The position numbers and the translations under genes are program-made. The notes beneath the pieces were generated by a model that worked only from the letters and a program-made list of their open reading frames with translations, made no database searches and was not told the origin of the DNA. From NCBI GenBank assembly GCA_963822215.1, contig CAWGGX010000004.1, positions 1,064,937-1,128,936 of the forward strand: DNA of 64,000 nucleotides, read 5' to 3'. Below, in pieces: positions 52,498-61,180 of the stretch; positions within the stretch are counted from its first letter, which is position 1, and the number at the start of each line of letters is the position of its first letter. This DNA is from Roseiarcus sp963822215. GTDB lineage: Bacteria; Pseudomonadota; Alphaproteobacteria; Rhizobiales; Beijerinckiaceae.

Positions 52498-55275
52498 TCA
52501 GGCCTCCTGTTTCCGGAGCACGAGCGCCGCCACGCCGATGAAGAGGACGGCAAAGATCGCGAGCGCCAGGTGGTTGACCCAGAGCTCGGGGAACCCGAGC
52601 CCCTTGGTGAAGGCGCCGACGCTGATCTGCTGGAAGTAGGACGCCGGAAAGCCGTCGCCGATGACGCGCCCAGCGCCCGAGAGGGACGAGACCGGAACAA
52701 GCAGGCCGGAGAAGCTGACGGTTGGAATGAGCGCGACGCAGGTCGTGCCGAACACCGCCGCCACCTGCGTGCGAACGAGGGTCGACATCAAGAGTCCAAA
52801 TCCGGTCGCTGCGCACACACAAAGGAGCCCGCCGGCGATGAGCGCCGGCCAGGAGCCCTTGACCGGCACGCCGAACACGAAAATCGCCAACAGGACGAGC
52901 GTGGCGAAGCTCAAGACGCCGATCAGGACGTAAGGAAGCTGCTTGCCAAGCAGGAATTCGACCCGCGTCACCGGAGTCGAGCGGAAGTTGGCGATCGAGC
53001 CAGTTTCCACCTCGCGTACGACGCCCAGCGCCGTCATAATCGCCGGGATGAGGATCAGCATCACCATGATGGTGCTGGGCACCTCGGAATAGATGCTCTT
53101 GAATGCCTGATTGTAGCGGTAGCGCTCCTCGACATTGATGAGCGAGAACGACGAGGGTGTGCCGGTGAGGCGCGCTGACAGGTCGGCGAGATAGCTTTGC
53201 ATCACGCCGCCGAGATAGCTGCGCGTCGTCTCGGCGCGGAACGGCATGTCACCGCTGATCCAGGCGCCGATCTCCGGCGTCTGTTGCGTGATCAAGTCGT
53301 GGCCGAAGTTCGTCGGGACCTCGACGGTGAATTTCAGCTCCCCGCTGCGCAGGCCGGACACGATCTGATCGGCGTTCGTGAGGTTGGGCTTCCGGTCGAA
53401 ATATTTCGGGTTCTGGAAGCTGTCCAGGAACTGCCGGCTCTCGAGCGATCGGTCCTGATCGAAGACCGCGTAACGCAGATGCTCGACGTCGAACGAGATG
53501 CCGTAGCCGATCGCGAACATCAGGATGATCGGATTGAAGAGCGCAAAGGCGATCCGCACCGGATCGCGCATGATCTCCACCGCCTCCCGGCGCGCGTAAG
53601 CCCAAAGCCGCGGTATGCTGAAGCCGCCTTCGCTCGCCTTCGGCGGCGCGAAGGCCTTCGTCTCTGGCGGGGCCTCCGGTTCGGCCGATTTCTCCCCCTT
53701 GTGGGCGGCGCCAGACGCATCCTCGAGAAACTCGATGAACGCCTCCTCGAGCGACTTGGCGTGACGGGCTGCGATCAGCTCCGGCGGCGTGCCCGCGGCC
53801 AGCACCTTGCCGGAGTGCATCAGCGAGATGCGGTCGCAGCGCATCGCCTCGTTCATGAAGTGGGTGGAGAGGAAGATCGTCACCCCGTCATTGCGGGAAA
53901 GATCGATCAGGTATTCCCAGAACCCGTCGCGGGCGACCGGATCGACGCCCGATGTCGGCTCGTCCAGGATCAGCATCTCGGGGCGATGCTGGATGGCCAC
54001 CGCCAATTGCAGGCGCTGACGGATGCCGAGCGGCAGGCTTTCCGGCTCGACGTCGGCCACCTCCCTGAGCCCGAACCGGTCCAGCATCTCGTCGACGCGC
54101 TTGCCGCGCGTGGCGACCGGGAGATCGAACAGCTTGGCGTGGAGCTCGAGGTTCCGCCGGACCGTGAGCTCGCCATAAAGCGAAAAGGCCTGCGACATGT
54201 AGCCGACGCGCCGGCGCATCTCGATGTCTTCTTCACCGCTGACCGGGTCGCCGAACAACTTGGCCGTGCCTTCGGTCGGCGGCAAAAGGCCGGTCAGCAT
54301 CTTCATGGTGGTGGACTTGCCGCAGCCGTTCGAGCCGAGAAAGCCGAAGATTTCGCCCTTCTCGATTTTGAAGCTCACGTGATCGACCGCGGTGAAGGGG
54401 CCGAAGCGCTTGGTGAGCCCCTCGGCTTCGATCGCCGGCGTCCCGCCCTCATGCTTCAGCGGCGGAATCTCCAAGGCCTTATGGCCTTTCCGCTTTTCCT
54501 CCGGCAAGAGCGCGATGAACGCCGATTCGAGGTCTTTGGCGCCGACGCGACTCTTGATCTCGGCCGGCGAGCCCGTCGCGATCACGTGGCCGCCGTCCAT
54601 GGCCGCGAGCCAGGCGTACCGCTCGGCTTCGTCCATGTAGGCGGTCGCGACCACCACACTCATCTGCGGCCGCCGTCCGCGGATGCGGTCGATCAGCTCC
54701 CAGAACTGCCGCCGCGACAGCGGGTCGACGCCGGTCGTCGGCTCGTCGAGGATCAGGAGATCGGGATCGTGGATCAGCGAGCAGCAGAGCGACAGCTTCT
54801 GCTTCATGCCGCCGGAGAGCTTGCCGGCGGGCCGCGCGAGGAACGGGTCGAGGCCGGTCGAGCGGCTCAGATCGTCGATGCGCGCCTTCCGCTCCGCCTC
54901 CCCCTGACCGAACAGCCGGCCGATGAAATCCATATTTTCGAACACGCTGAGCGTCGGGTAGAGATTGCGGCCGAGGCCTTGCGGCATGTAGGCGATGCGC
55001 GCGAAGGCGCCCTGGCGGAATGCTGCGTCCTTGAGGTCTCCATCGAGCGCCCTGACCTCGCCGGTCTGGATCTTGCGCACGCCGGCGATCAGCCCGAGCA
55101 GGGTCGACTTGCCGACGCCGTCCGGGCCGATGAGGCCGGTCATCTGGCCCGCCGGAATGGCGATCGTCACGTTATCGAGCGCGACGGTCTTGCCGTATCG
55201 ATGGGTGACGCCTTCGAGCGAGGCGGCGACGGCGGCGACCTTTTGCGGCCTTTCCGTCTCGATGAGCGCAGTCAT
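52498..55275 (-). CDS. fused ABC exporter: two ATPase domains plus ABC-2 permease (RbbA/YhiH-like)
   Basis: This 925-residue protein has two nucleotide-binding domains. The first has GPDGVGKSTLL, LSGGMKQKLSLCC and LLILDEPTTGVDPLSRR (about residues 50-190). The second has GSNGCGKSTTMKML, then LPLGIRQRLQLA in place of the usual LSGGQ signature, and MLILDEPTSGVDPVARD (about 310-450). A C-terminal ABC-2 permease begins near residue 565 and has six predicted membrane segments. The layout is that of RbbA/YhiH. Despite the RbbA name (ribosome-associated ATPase), the genomic context here suggests an exporter. It lies 11 bp after the HlyD-type adaptor gene and one base before the permease GTG. Confidence 0.9.
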   Translation of the reverse strand: MTALIETERPQKVAAVAASLEGVTHRYGKTVALDNVTIAIPAGQMTGLIGPDGVGKSTLLGLIAGVRKIQTGEVRALDGDLKDAAFRQGAFARIAYMPQGLGRNLYPTLSVFENMDFIGRLFGQGEAERKARIDDLSRSTGLDPFLARPAGKLSGGMKQKLSLCCSLIHDPDLLILDEPTTGVDPLSRRQFWELIDRIRGRRPQMSVVVATAYMDEAERYAWLAAMDGGHVIATGSPAEIKSRVGAKDLESAFIALLPEEKRKGHKALEIPPLKHEGGTPAIEAEGLTKRFGPFTAVDHVSFKIEKGEIFGFLGSNGCGKSTTMKMLTGLLPPTEGTAKLFGDPVSGEEDIEMRRRVGYMSQAFSLYGELTVRRNLELHAKLFDLPVATRGKRVDEMLDRFGLREVADVEPESLPLGIRQRLQLAVAIQHRPEMLILDEPTSGVDPVARDGFWEYLIDLSRNDGVTIFLSTHFMNEAMRCDRISLMHSGKVLAAGTPPELIAARHAKSLEEAFIEFLEDASGAAHKGEKSAEPEAPPETKAFAPPKASEGGFSIPRLWAYARREAVEIMRDPVRIAFALFNPIILMFAIGYGISFDVEHLRYAVFDQDRSLESRQFLDSFQNPKYFDRKPNLTNADQIVSGLRSGELKFTVEVPTNFGHDLITQQTPEIGAWISGDMPFRAETTRSYLGGVMQSYLADLSARLTGTPSSFSLINVEERYRYNQAFKSIYSEVPSTIMVMLILIPAIMTALGVVREVETGSIANFRSTPVTRVEFLLGKQLPYVLIGVLSFATLVLLAIFVFGVPVKGSWPALIAGGLLCVCAATGFGLLMSTLVRTQVAAVFGTTCVALIPTVSFSGLLVPVSSLSGAGRVIGDGFPASYFQQISVGAFTKGLGFPELWVNHLALAIFAVLFIGVAALVLRKQEA

Positions 55276-55286
55276 CGTCCGGCAGC

Positions 55287-56300
55287 CTATTTGCCGGCCT
55301 GCTCGTCAACGGGCGGCAGCTTGACCGCCAGCCTGTCAGGCCAATTCGCGGAGGGATCGATTCTCACATAGCCCATGCCGCGCAAACCCGCCTTGACCTG
55401 ATCCTCTATGTTCTTGAGCAACTGGAGCGGCGCCTGGAGCTTGACGCGAAACATCAACTGCTCGCGCTCGGACTGGACCTCGACCGTCTTGGGGGTGAAC
55501 TGCAATTCGGGCGCGACGAACGAGACCGTGGCGGGAAAGACATATTCCGGGGCCGCGTCGACCACCACCCGGGCGTCGTCGCCGATCTTGAGCCGCCCCG
55601 CCTGCGGGCCGGGGAGATATATGGTGGTATAGACGTCCGAGAGATCGATCACCGTCGCGATTTTGCCGCCTGGCGGAAGCACTGCACCCGGCTCGACGAG
55701 GCGATACTGCACGCGGCCGCGGACTGGCGACTTAATCGTCGAGTCGTCGACCACCGCCTGCAGCTCTTCGACCCTGGCGTCGGCGGTCTTAACGGTGGCG
55801 TGGGCTTCGTCGACCTGCGACTGCGCCGCCTTGAGCGCCGCATCGGCGCTCTTCAGCTGCTGGTTGCGCTGGTCGAGGAGTTCGTGGGTGGACCAGCCCT
55901 TGGTGACGAGCGTTGACGTGCGGCGCAACTCCTCGTTGGCGAACTCCAGCTGGGCATCGTCGCTTGCGACGCTGGCCTGACGGGTGACGAGCGTTTGACG
56001 CGCGAGTTCGGCGGAGGCTTGCGCTTCGTGCAACTGCGCGGCGGTCTCCGACGTGTCGATCCGGGCGACGACCTCCCCTGCCGAGACGATGTCGCCCTCG
56101 TGTGGCGCGATCTCGATGACGCGCCCGGGAATTTTCGTCGAGATGTCGACCTGGGTCGCCTCGACCCGGCCGTTGATGCTGACGATGCCCGCAGGCAACT
56201 GCGAGGCCTCGTATTGCTTCCAGGCCACGTAACCCGCGGCGCCGCCGCCGATCAGGACCACTGCGGCCGCCAGGATAATCACAGACCGTTGGAGTTTCAT
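55287..56300 (-). CDS. HlyD/YhiI-type periplasmic adaptor
   Basis: This 337-residue protein has one N-terminal membrane anchor (VIILAAAVVLIGGGAAGYVAW), the biotinyl/lipoyl half-motif IPGRVIEIAPHEGDIVSAGEVVARID, a coiled-coil hairpin (about residues 85-185) and the second half IKSPVRGRVQYRLVEPGAVLPPGGKI. It bridges the ABC exporter and an outer-membrane channel. It is first in the operon HlyD-RbbA-like-ABC-2 permease, probably continuing into the PHA-synthase-like and phosphate acyltransferase genes. Confidence 0.9.
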   Translation of the reverse strand: MKLQRSVIILAAAVVLIGGGAAGYVAWKQYEASQLPAGIVSINGRVEATQVDISTKIPGRVIEIAPHEGDIVSAGEVVARIDTSETAAQLHEAQASAELARQTLVTRQASVASDDAQLEFANEELRRTSTLVTKGWSTHELLDQRNQQLKSADAALKAAQSQVDEAHATVKTADARVEELQAVVDDSTIKSPVRGRVQYRLVEPGAVLPPGGKIATVIDLSDVYTTIYLPGPQAGRLKIGDDARVVVDAAPEYVFPATVSFVAPELQFTPKTVEVQSEREQLMFRVKLQAPLQLLKNIEDQVKAGLRGMGYVRIDPSANWPDRLAVKLPPVDEQAGK

Positions 56301-56867
56301 GGCTCGCCTCTGGATTTGAAACCAAATCTCATCTCAGCTTTGGCGGTTCTCCACGGCGGACAACGAGACGTTGCTCGCACTGGTTTGAGGACCTGCTCGC
56401 CGTCGCCTTGCAGCCTCCATAGGCTGAGGTCGTCTGGCGGTGTCGACATGTTCGAGGGTCGCTCTCGCCTCACCGATTGCGGCGTCCTGGTGTTCCCGTC
56501 GCGCCGCATATTCGGGCGCCGCGTTTGTGCGGGCAGACTCGCAAGGCATCTCGCGGACCGTAGAACTGGCTCGCCGTCCGCATCGGGACGAGATGCTCGA
56601 GGAACATCGCTCATCGGCACGTCTTCCGTGAACTGGTGATCGCGCAACTGTTCCTTTGCGGAATGATAGGCGCGCGATTGAGCGATTCCACCGCGACATG
56701 ACGTCACAGACGGCTCCACGCGTTGCAGTGACGCCCCTCCAAGGAAGCCGCCTCCGAGAGCGACTCGGTTCTCCAGCGGCCGCCGGCGCTCGGCGCGGGT
56801 CCGTCGCAAGGTTCGCTTCAAGAATTTTCCACTTGTCAGCATCCCAGCCGCCGCCCTCAAAATCATG
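56301..56867. other. non-coding region upstream of the exporter and a TetR gene
   Basis: No gene is supported. Reverse-strand open stretches are present but have no recognised similarity and uneven composition. The region separates the exporter operon (reverse) from a TetR gene (forward), so it should hold the exporter promoter. Confidence 0.45.
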
Positions 56868-56899
56868 TTGACCTAATACGTCAAATCGACTAATTAGTC
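56868..56899. promoter_or_regulatory. two adjacent TetR-type palindromes
   Basis: TTGACCTAATACGTCAA (56868-56884, arms TTGAC/GTCAA) and GACTAATTAGTC (56888-56899, perfect) lie just upstream of the TetR gene at 56938. The second resembles the palindrome GACCAATTGGTC near the other TetR gene (58507-58518). Confidence 0.65.
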
Positions 56900-56937
56900 A
56901 ATATGAATTTCTAGTCCGGAATTTGAAAGGGGAGGCT

Positions 56938-57615
56938 TTGAACAGGGTCGACCTGAATCGGCGCGCGCAAATCGGCCGAGAGCGGCGCGCCAGGACCCGA
57001 GCACAGCTCGTCGAAGCCGCCCGCGTCCTCTTCACGAGTTGGCCGATCGCCTCCGTCACCGTCGAAGACGTGACCAGACAGGCGGGGACGTCGAAAGGCG
57101 CCTTCTATTCCCACTTCTGTCGCCTAGAGGATCTGTGGAACGCCGTCGCCGCGGAACTGGCGCAAGTTTTCGAACAAGTCGCTCGTGCAAACCGACCCGC
57201 CGTCGTCGACCCGGTCGAGGGAATCGCCGCTGGCTGCGCGGCCTTCATCGATGAGGCTCAGCGCAATCCGCCCTGGGGAGCGCTCATCGCTCATGGCCTG
57301 TGGGCATTTCCGACAGTCGCGCGCGCTGCCCGAGAGCAACTGACCGCAGACTTGCGGCGCGGCCAAAGCCAGGATCGTCTGGCCTCCTTTTCGGAGGAGG
57401 TCGGTTTCGATCTCGTCGTCGGCATTGTCGTTCAGGCCATGCGCTCGGCGAGCGAAGCGCGGCTTTCGCCCGGCGACGTGCCGGACGTCGTTCAGGGGAT
57501 CCTGCGTGCGCTCGGCGTCAACGCGGAAGATGCAGAGTTTGCGGTGCGGCGCGCACATGAGGCCGCGGCTTCGACGGAAGACACAGGCTCCGCGTCGGCG
57601 AGGAAACCAATCTGA
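56938..57615 (+). CDS. TetR family regulator (paralogue 1) beside the exporter
   Basis: This 225-residue protein begins at a TTG (56938). That start aligns its N-terminus exactly with the paralogue at 57758-58462 (NRVDLNRRAQIGRERRARTR against ANINLERRAEIGREKRGRTR), and AAAGGGGAGG lies just before. The helix-turn-helix is SVTVEDVTRQAGTSKGAFYSHFCRLEDLWNAV. The helical C-terminal half is diverged. Two palindromes upstream are likely its operators. It probably controls the exporter operon, itself, or both. Confidence 0.85.
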   Translation: MNRVDLNRRAQIGRERRARTRAQLVEAARVLFTSWPIASVTVEDVTRQAGTSKGAFYSHFCRLEDLWNAVAAELAQVFEQVARANRPAVVDPVEGIAAGCAAFIDEAQRNPPWGALIAHGLWAFPTVARAAREQLTADLRRGQSQDRLASFSEEVGFDLVVGIVVQAMRSASEARLSPGDVPDVVQGILRALGVNAEDAEFAVRRAHEAAASTEDTGSASARKPI

Positions 57616-57757
57616 GAAGAGCAATCAGCTTGGCGACCGCTCCAGTGCGGTGAGCCGCCCGAGGGTCGCCGCGTTCGAGTCCGCCTTTTGCGTTCTCGAC
57701 GCGCTCACGATCCGGTCATGGAGTTGCGTTCGAAAGGGCTAGAGGAGCCGTCGTCTC

Positions 57758-58462
57758 TCAAGCGGATCCGGCGGCACTCGAAGAACCGCCTGCTGGACTT
57801 CCGCCCTTCAGGATGTCGCGCGGAACGGAACCCCTCACGCGAGCGAGACGAGCGACGATGGAGGCGGCGTCGCGCCTGCCGACGCCAATTGCGGCGAGCA
57901 TACATCGAAGCGCCTCAGGCCGGTCGTGATCGTCGAACCGCCCGTCGCCGATCGCCGCCGCCACCTGGAGAACAACCCCAATGATCACTTCGACGCCCAA
58001 TTCCGGCGTCAGCCCCGCCTGCGGGGATTTGTCAAGCGCGTCGCGCAGGTCGTCCGAAAGCCGGCCCCGCACGAGAAGTCCCACCGTAGGATGCGACCTC
58101 GCCATTCGCGTTGCGAGCAAAGCCCAGGAGCGGTCGGACAGGGACTGCCCGAGGAAGGCGTCGCACCCGAACGCGATCCGGAGAAGCGGATCCGCTATCG
58201 ATAGACGCTGAGGTTGAATCATTGCGTCGAAGGCGTCGATGAGCTCGTCGGCGACCGCCGCGGCGAGTTCCTCAAGATCGTTGAAATGGCTGTAGAAGGT
58301 GCCTTTCGCAACCCCCGCCTCTTGTACCAACTCGTCGATCGTGACCGACTCCCACGACCGCTTCGAGAAGAGCGCCTTGGCCGCGGTCATCAGTTGCAAC
58401 CGTGTCCGGCCCCGTTTCTCCCGACCGATTTCCGCGCGCCGCTCGAGATTGATATTCGCCAT
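57758..58462 (-). CDS. TetR family regulator (paralogue 2)
   Basis: This 234-residue protein is a paralogue of the facing TetR gene, strongest over the DNA-binding domain (SVTIDELVQEAGVAKGTFYSHFNDLEELAAAV, about residues 40-71). It converges with its paralogue across 142 bp. A perfect palindrome lies 45 bp upstream of its ATG. Because the recognition helices and the palindromes are similar, cross-regulation is likely. Confidence 0.88.
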   Translation of the reverse strand: MANINLERRAEIGREKRGRTRLQLMTAAKALFSKRSWESVTIDELVQEAGVAKGTFYSHFNDLEELAAAVADELIDAFDAMIQPQRLSIADPLLRIAFGCDAFLGQSLSDRSWALLATRMARSHPTVGLLVRGRLSDDLRDALDKSPQAGLTPELGVEVIIGVVLQVAAAIGDGRFDDHDRPEALRCMLAAIGVGRRDAASIVARLARVRGSVPRDILKGGSPAGGSSSAAGSA

Positions 58463-58506
58463 TGGCCGGAGCTCCTAGCGACTCATATACTCGATTCGGT
58501 CAAAAT

Positions 58507-58518
58507 GACCAATTGGTC
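58507..58518. promoter_or_regulatory. palindromic operator of TetR paralogue 2
   Basis: GACCAATTGGTC is a perfect 12-bp palindrome. An overlapping dyad GGTCA-AAA-TGACC (58498-58510) extends it on one side. It differs from the site before paralogue 1 by one base pair per half (GACC/GACT). Confidence 0.65.
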
Positions 58519-58647
58519 GGGAAAGCAGGTTGGAGAGGGTGCAGGGACGAGGCTGACCGCACGCCTGAAACTCAAGAAACTCCGTGGATCCAAGGGCGCG
58601 TCCACACACACAACACAGACTCCACGGCCATCGGAGTTTCGTGCGAT

Positions 58648-59726
58648 TTACCGGACACGACGAGTTCGTCGTGGAGAGCGAACGTCCGGTTGGCGCCTGA
58701 GTGCTGCCATCGACGCCCGAGCGAGAGGTTGGGAGTGGATGGCCGCGGTCGTTCGTCGGCGGCGCCGGTCGGCGAAGGACCGCCGACCTGGCTCGGGCGT
58801 GCACGCGATCCGCCAGACTGGAAAGCCGAGCTTGCACGCCTTGTCGGCCAGGTTGTCCTGGATGCCGTTGCCCGGGAAAACCATGACGCCGATCGGCAGG
58901 GTTTCGAGCACGGCGTCGTTGCGCTTGAACGGCGCGGCCTTCGCGTGGGTTGTCCAGTCGGGACGGAATGCGATCTGAGGAACGTTGCGCGCCGTCGCCC
59001 ATTTGGAGGCGATGAGTTCGGCGCCTTTCGGCGAGCCGCCGTGGATGAGCGTCATATCGGGATGCCGCGCGTGCGCCCTGTCGAGGCGGTCCCAGATCAG
59101 ACGATGGTCGTTGTAGTCGGCGCCGCCGGTGACGACGATCTTCGGGCCCGGTGGAATGAGCGTGTCGCGCTCGGCCCGTTTGCGGGCGGCGATAAAGTCG
59201 CGGCTGTCGATCATCGCGGCAGTGAGATGTTTGTGGCTGACTTCTCGAGCCAGCACGCGGCCGCCAAGGTGAGCCGGCGTGACGCTCGTAGTGGGCGGCT
59301 GACTCTTCGCGCAGGAACTCGAAGGCGTTCCGTCGCTCGATCAGCGTCTCGCCTTGGGCGGGTCAGTCGCTCCAGTTCGACGGAACGGACTTCCGACCCG
59401 TCCTGGGCCTCCTGGCTGCGGTGCTGCGCCTGCTCGTTGTCGTCGAGTTCGCGTTCGATGCGAACGATCGCGCGGTGGAAAAGATTGACCGTCGCCCAGA
59501 GGAGCGGGTCGAGATCGGGCTCGAGCCGCGTATCGGCGAAAGTGGCGATGAACGCGTCAAAGATGGCGGCGATGGCGGTCGTTGCGATGCGCGGCTCCGA
59601 CATCGAGCGTGGATCGGGGTCGCCTTCGAACGGTCGATGTCCGTAAAGCTGAAGCTCGTCGAGCAGATGCGCGGTCGGAGAGGCGGCGTGGAACGGTTCG
59701 AAGCGGTCGTCTTCGGTTGCGGTCAT
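58648..59726 (-). pseudogene. DUF2493 gene of an integrative element, frameshifted
   Basis: The product can be followed across three phases. The start MTATEDDRFEPFHAASPTAHLLDELQLYG runs to RSVELERLT; after a shift near 59362 comes QGETLIERRNAFEFLREESAAHYERH; after a second near 59250 comes VSHKHLTAAMIDSRDFIAARKRAERDTLIPPG and the DUF2493 core KIVVTGGADYNDHRLIWDRLD, LIHGGSPKGAELIASKWA and VMVFPGNGIQDNLADKACKLGFPVW. The usual stop soon after is absent and the frame runs on to 58648. DUF2493 is a SLOG-related nucleotide-binding family carried by alphaproteobacterial mobile elements. Confidence 0.8.
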
Positions 59727-60048
59727 TGTCTTGGTCCTCGTCAGAGGGGCCGCGCCCATCGCGGCCTTCATGGGCGACGACACGCGGCGAGCGGCGCGGG
59801 TCCGCACCCGATGCGCAGCGGAGGGCCGGAGCGGATGCGGAGGACGGCGGCGGGCCGATGATTTTGCTTGGCGATGGAGAGCGCCCCTCGGGGCGCGCCG
59901 GAAAATCGTCGGCCCGACGCCGTTGCGGACCCACGCCGATCGCCGCACGCGTCGCCTCTCAAAGGGAAGGCCCGTGGGCGCGCGTTCCGGAGAGGGCGGA
60001 GACAATTCCGTCGACGGCGGGCGGCGCGGGCTTCGTTCGCCTTCGACG
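59727..60048. other. leader region before the DUF2493 relic
   Basis: No gene is seen in this 322-bp gap. It contains the perfect hairpin GCGCCCC-TC-GGGGCGC (59881-59896) and a GCAGCGGAG/GCGGAGGAC-rich stretch (about 59815-59845) that recurs in the leader of the DUF736 relic near 23970-23985. Confidence 0.5.
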
Positions 60049-61098
60049 TCAACGACGGCCGGTCGAACCGGCAAGGAAGCGGACGACGTCGTGCGAAACG
60101 AGTTGATCGGCGACCGACGCGCGCAATCCGGGAACGCCAAGAGCGCGCAAGTCATCGTTGAAGTCTCCGCGTCTCGGGCTCAGTGCGATCGCCTGGACGC
60201 CGTGACGGCGCGCCCGCTCGCAAAGGACGGCCGTCGCATGCTCGCCGGCTTCGTCGGCGTCGCGGGCGACGTAGAGCCGGAGGATCGTGCTCGGAAGAAC
60301 AAGCGCAGCGAGATTGTACGCTGACAGCGCAGCGACCATCGGCATGGTCGGCAAGGCGCGCTTGAGCGAGAGCGTCGTCTCGATGCCTTCGCCCGCAGCG
60401 ATCACGTCGACGGCGAACCCGAAGCGGACGCCGCGACCGAGAATAGCGCCGAGCGACCGTCGGGGCGTGCCGATCGGCGCCTTGGCCGCTCCGTTGTCCG
60501 CGAGATAGGTGCGATGCACGCCGGCGGTCGCCCCGTCGAGATCGGTGACGATGGCGATCAACGCCGGTCGTCGCCGCGACGGCTGTCCGTCGCCGCCGCG
60601 ACAGTAACAGCGAGGATGAAATCGCAGCGCCGTGCAGTCGATCAGTTCGTCGATGCCTCGGGACCGGAGATAGGTCTCTGCAATCGATCCGGCGAGGGGC
60701 ATTGTCTCGGCGATGATGCGCTGGACGGCCTTGCGCCTGTCGTACCCGTCAGGGTCGCGCCGACTGCGATGTGTGCAGTCGAGTTGCGGGCGTGGCAGGG
60801 CGAGAAAGGCCCGGGCTTCGTCGAGGACGTCGGCGAAGGTCGTCAGGCCGCGCCGCTCGCGAATGACGTCGAGGAGGTCGCCGTGCTCGGCGCTCGCGCG
60901 ATCGGTCCATCTGCCGGCCGCGCTGTTGCCAGAGGCGGTGGCGATCAGACGGACGGACAGCGATCGGCCGGGCGCATTGCGGACGTCGCCGACCCGCCAG
61001 AATGCGCCCTCGCGGCGACCGGCGGGAAGGAAATGACGGCAGACCGCTTCGGCGTTGTCGGCGAGCCGGCGGGAGAGGTCGTGAGCGTTGTCGGACAT
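60049..61098 (-). CDS. Toprim domain protein of an integrative element
   Basis: This 349-residue protein has a primase-like N-terminal part (FLPAGRREGAFWRVGDVRNAPGRSLSVRL), a middle DUF7146-like segment (YLRSRGI, LRFHPRCYC) and a C-terminal Toprim fold. The acidic residues lie in DVIAAGEGIETTLSL (Glu about 240) and LRLYVARDADEAGEHA (Asp pair about 277-279). Such proteins lie beside ParB and DUF2493 genes on mobile elements and are presumed to act in DNA replication or transfer. Unlike its neighbours it has no lesion. Confidence 0.85.
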   Translation of the reverse strand: MSDNAHDLSRRLADNAEAVCRHFLPAGRREGAFWRVGDVRNAPGRSLSVRLIATASGNSAAGRWTDRASAEHGDLLDVIRERRGLTTFADVLDEARAFLALPRPQLDCTHRSRRDPDGYDRRKAVQRIIAETMPLAGSIAETYLRSRGIDELIDCTALRFHPRCYCRGGDGQPSRRRPALIAIVTDLDGATAGVHRTYLADNGAAKAPIGTPRRSLGAILGRGVRFGFAVDVIAAGEGIETTLSLKRALPTMPMVAALSAYNLAALVLPSTILRLYVARDADEAGEHATAVLCERARRHGVQAIALSPRRGDFNDDLRALGVPGLRASVADQLVSHDVVRFLAGSTGRR

Positions 61099-61180
61099 GT
61101 GAGGCGTCCTTCAAAGTAAAAGGCCCGCCGTCGCCGGCGGGCCAGGGGAAAAGGGAGGTCGATGGAGCTGAAGGAACGGC

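Noticed and set aside
56297..56866. Reverse-strand frame upstream of the HlyD gene
   Set aside because: There is no family resemblance, an uneven composition and no ribosome site; it is treated as the exporter promoter region.
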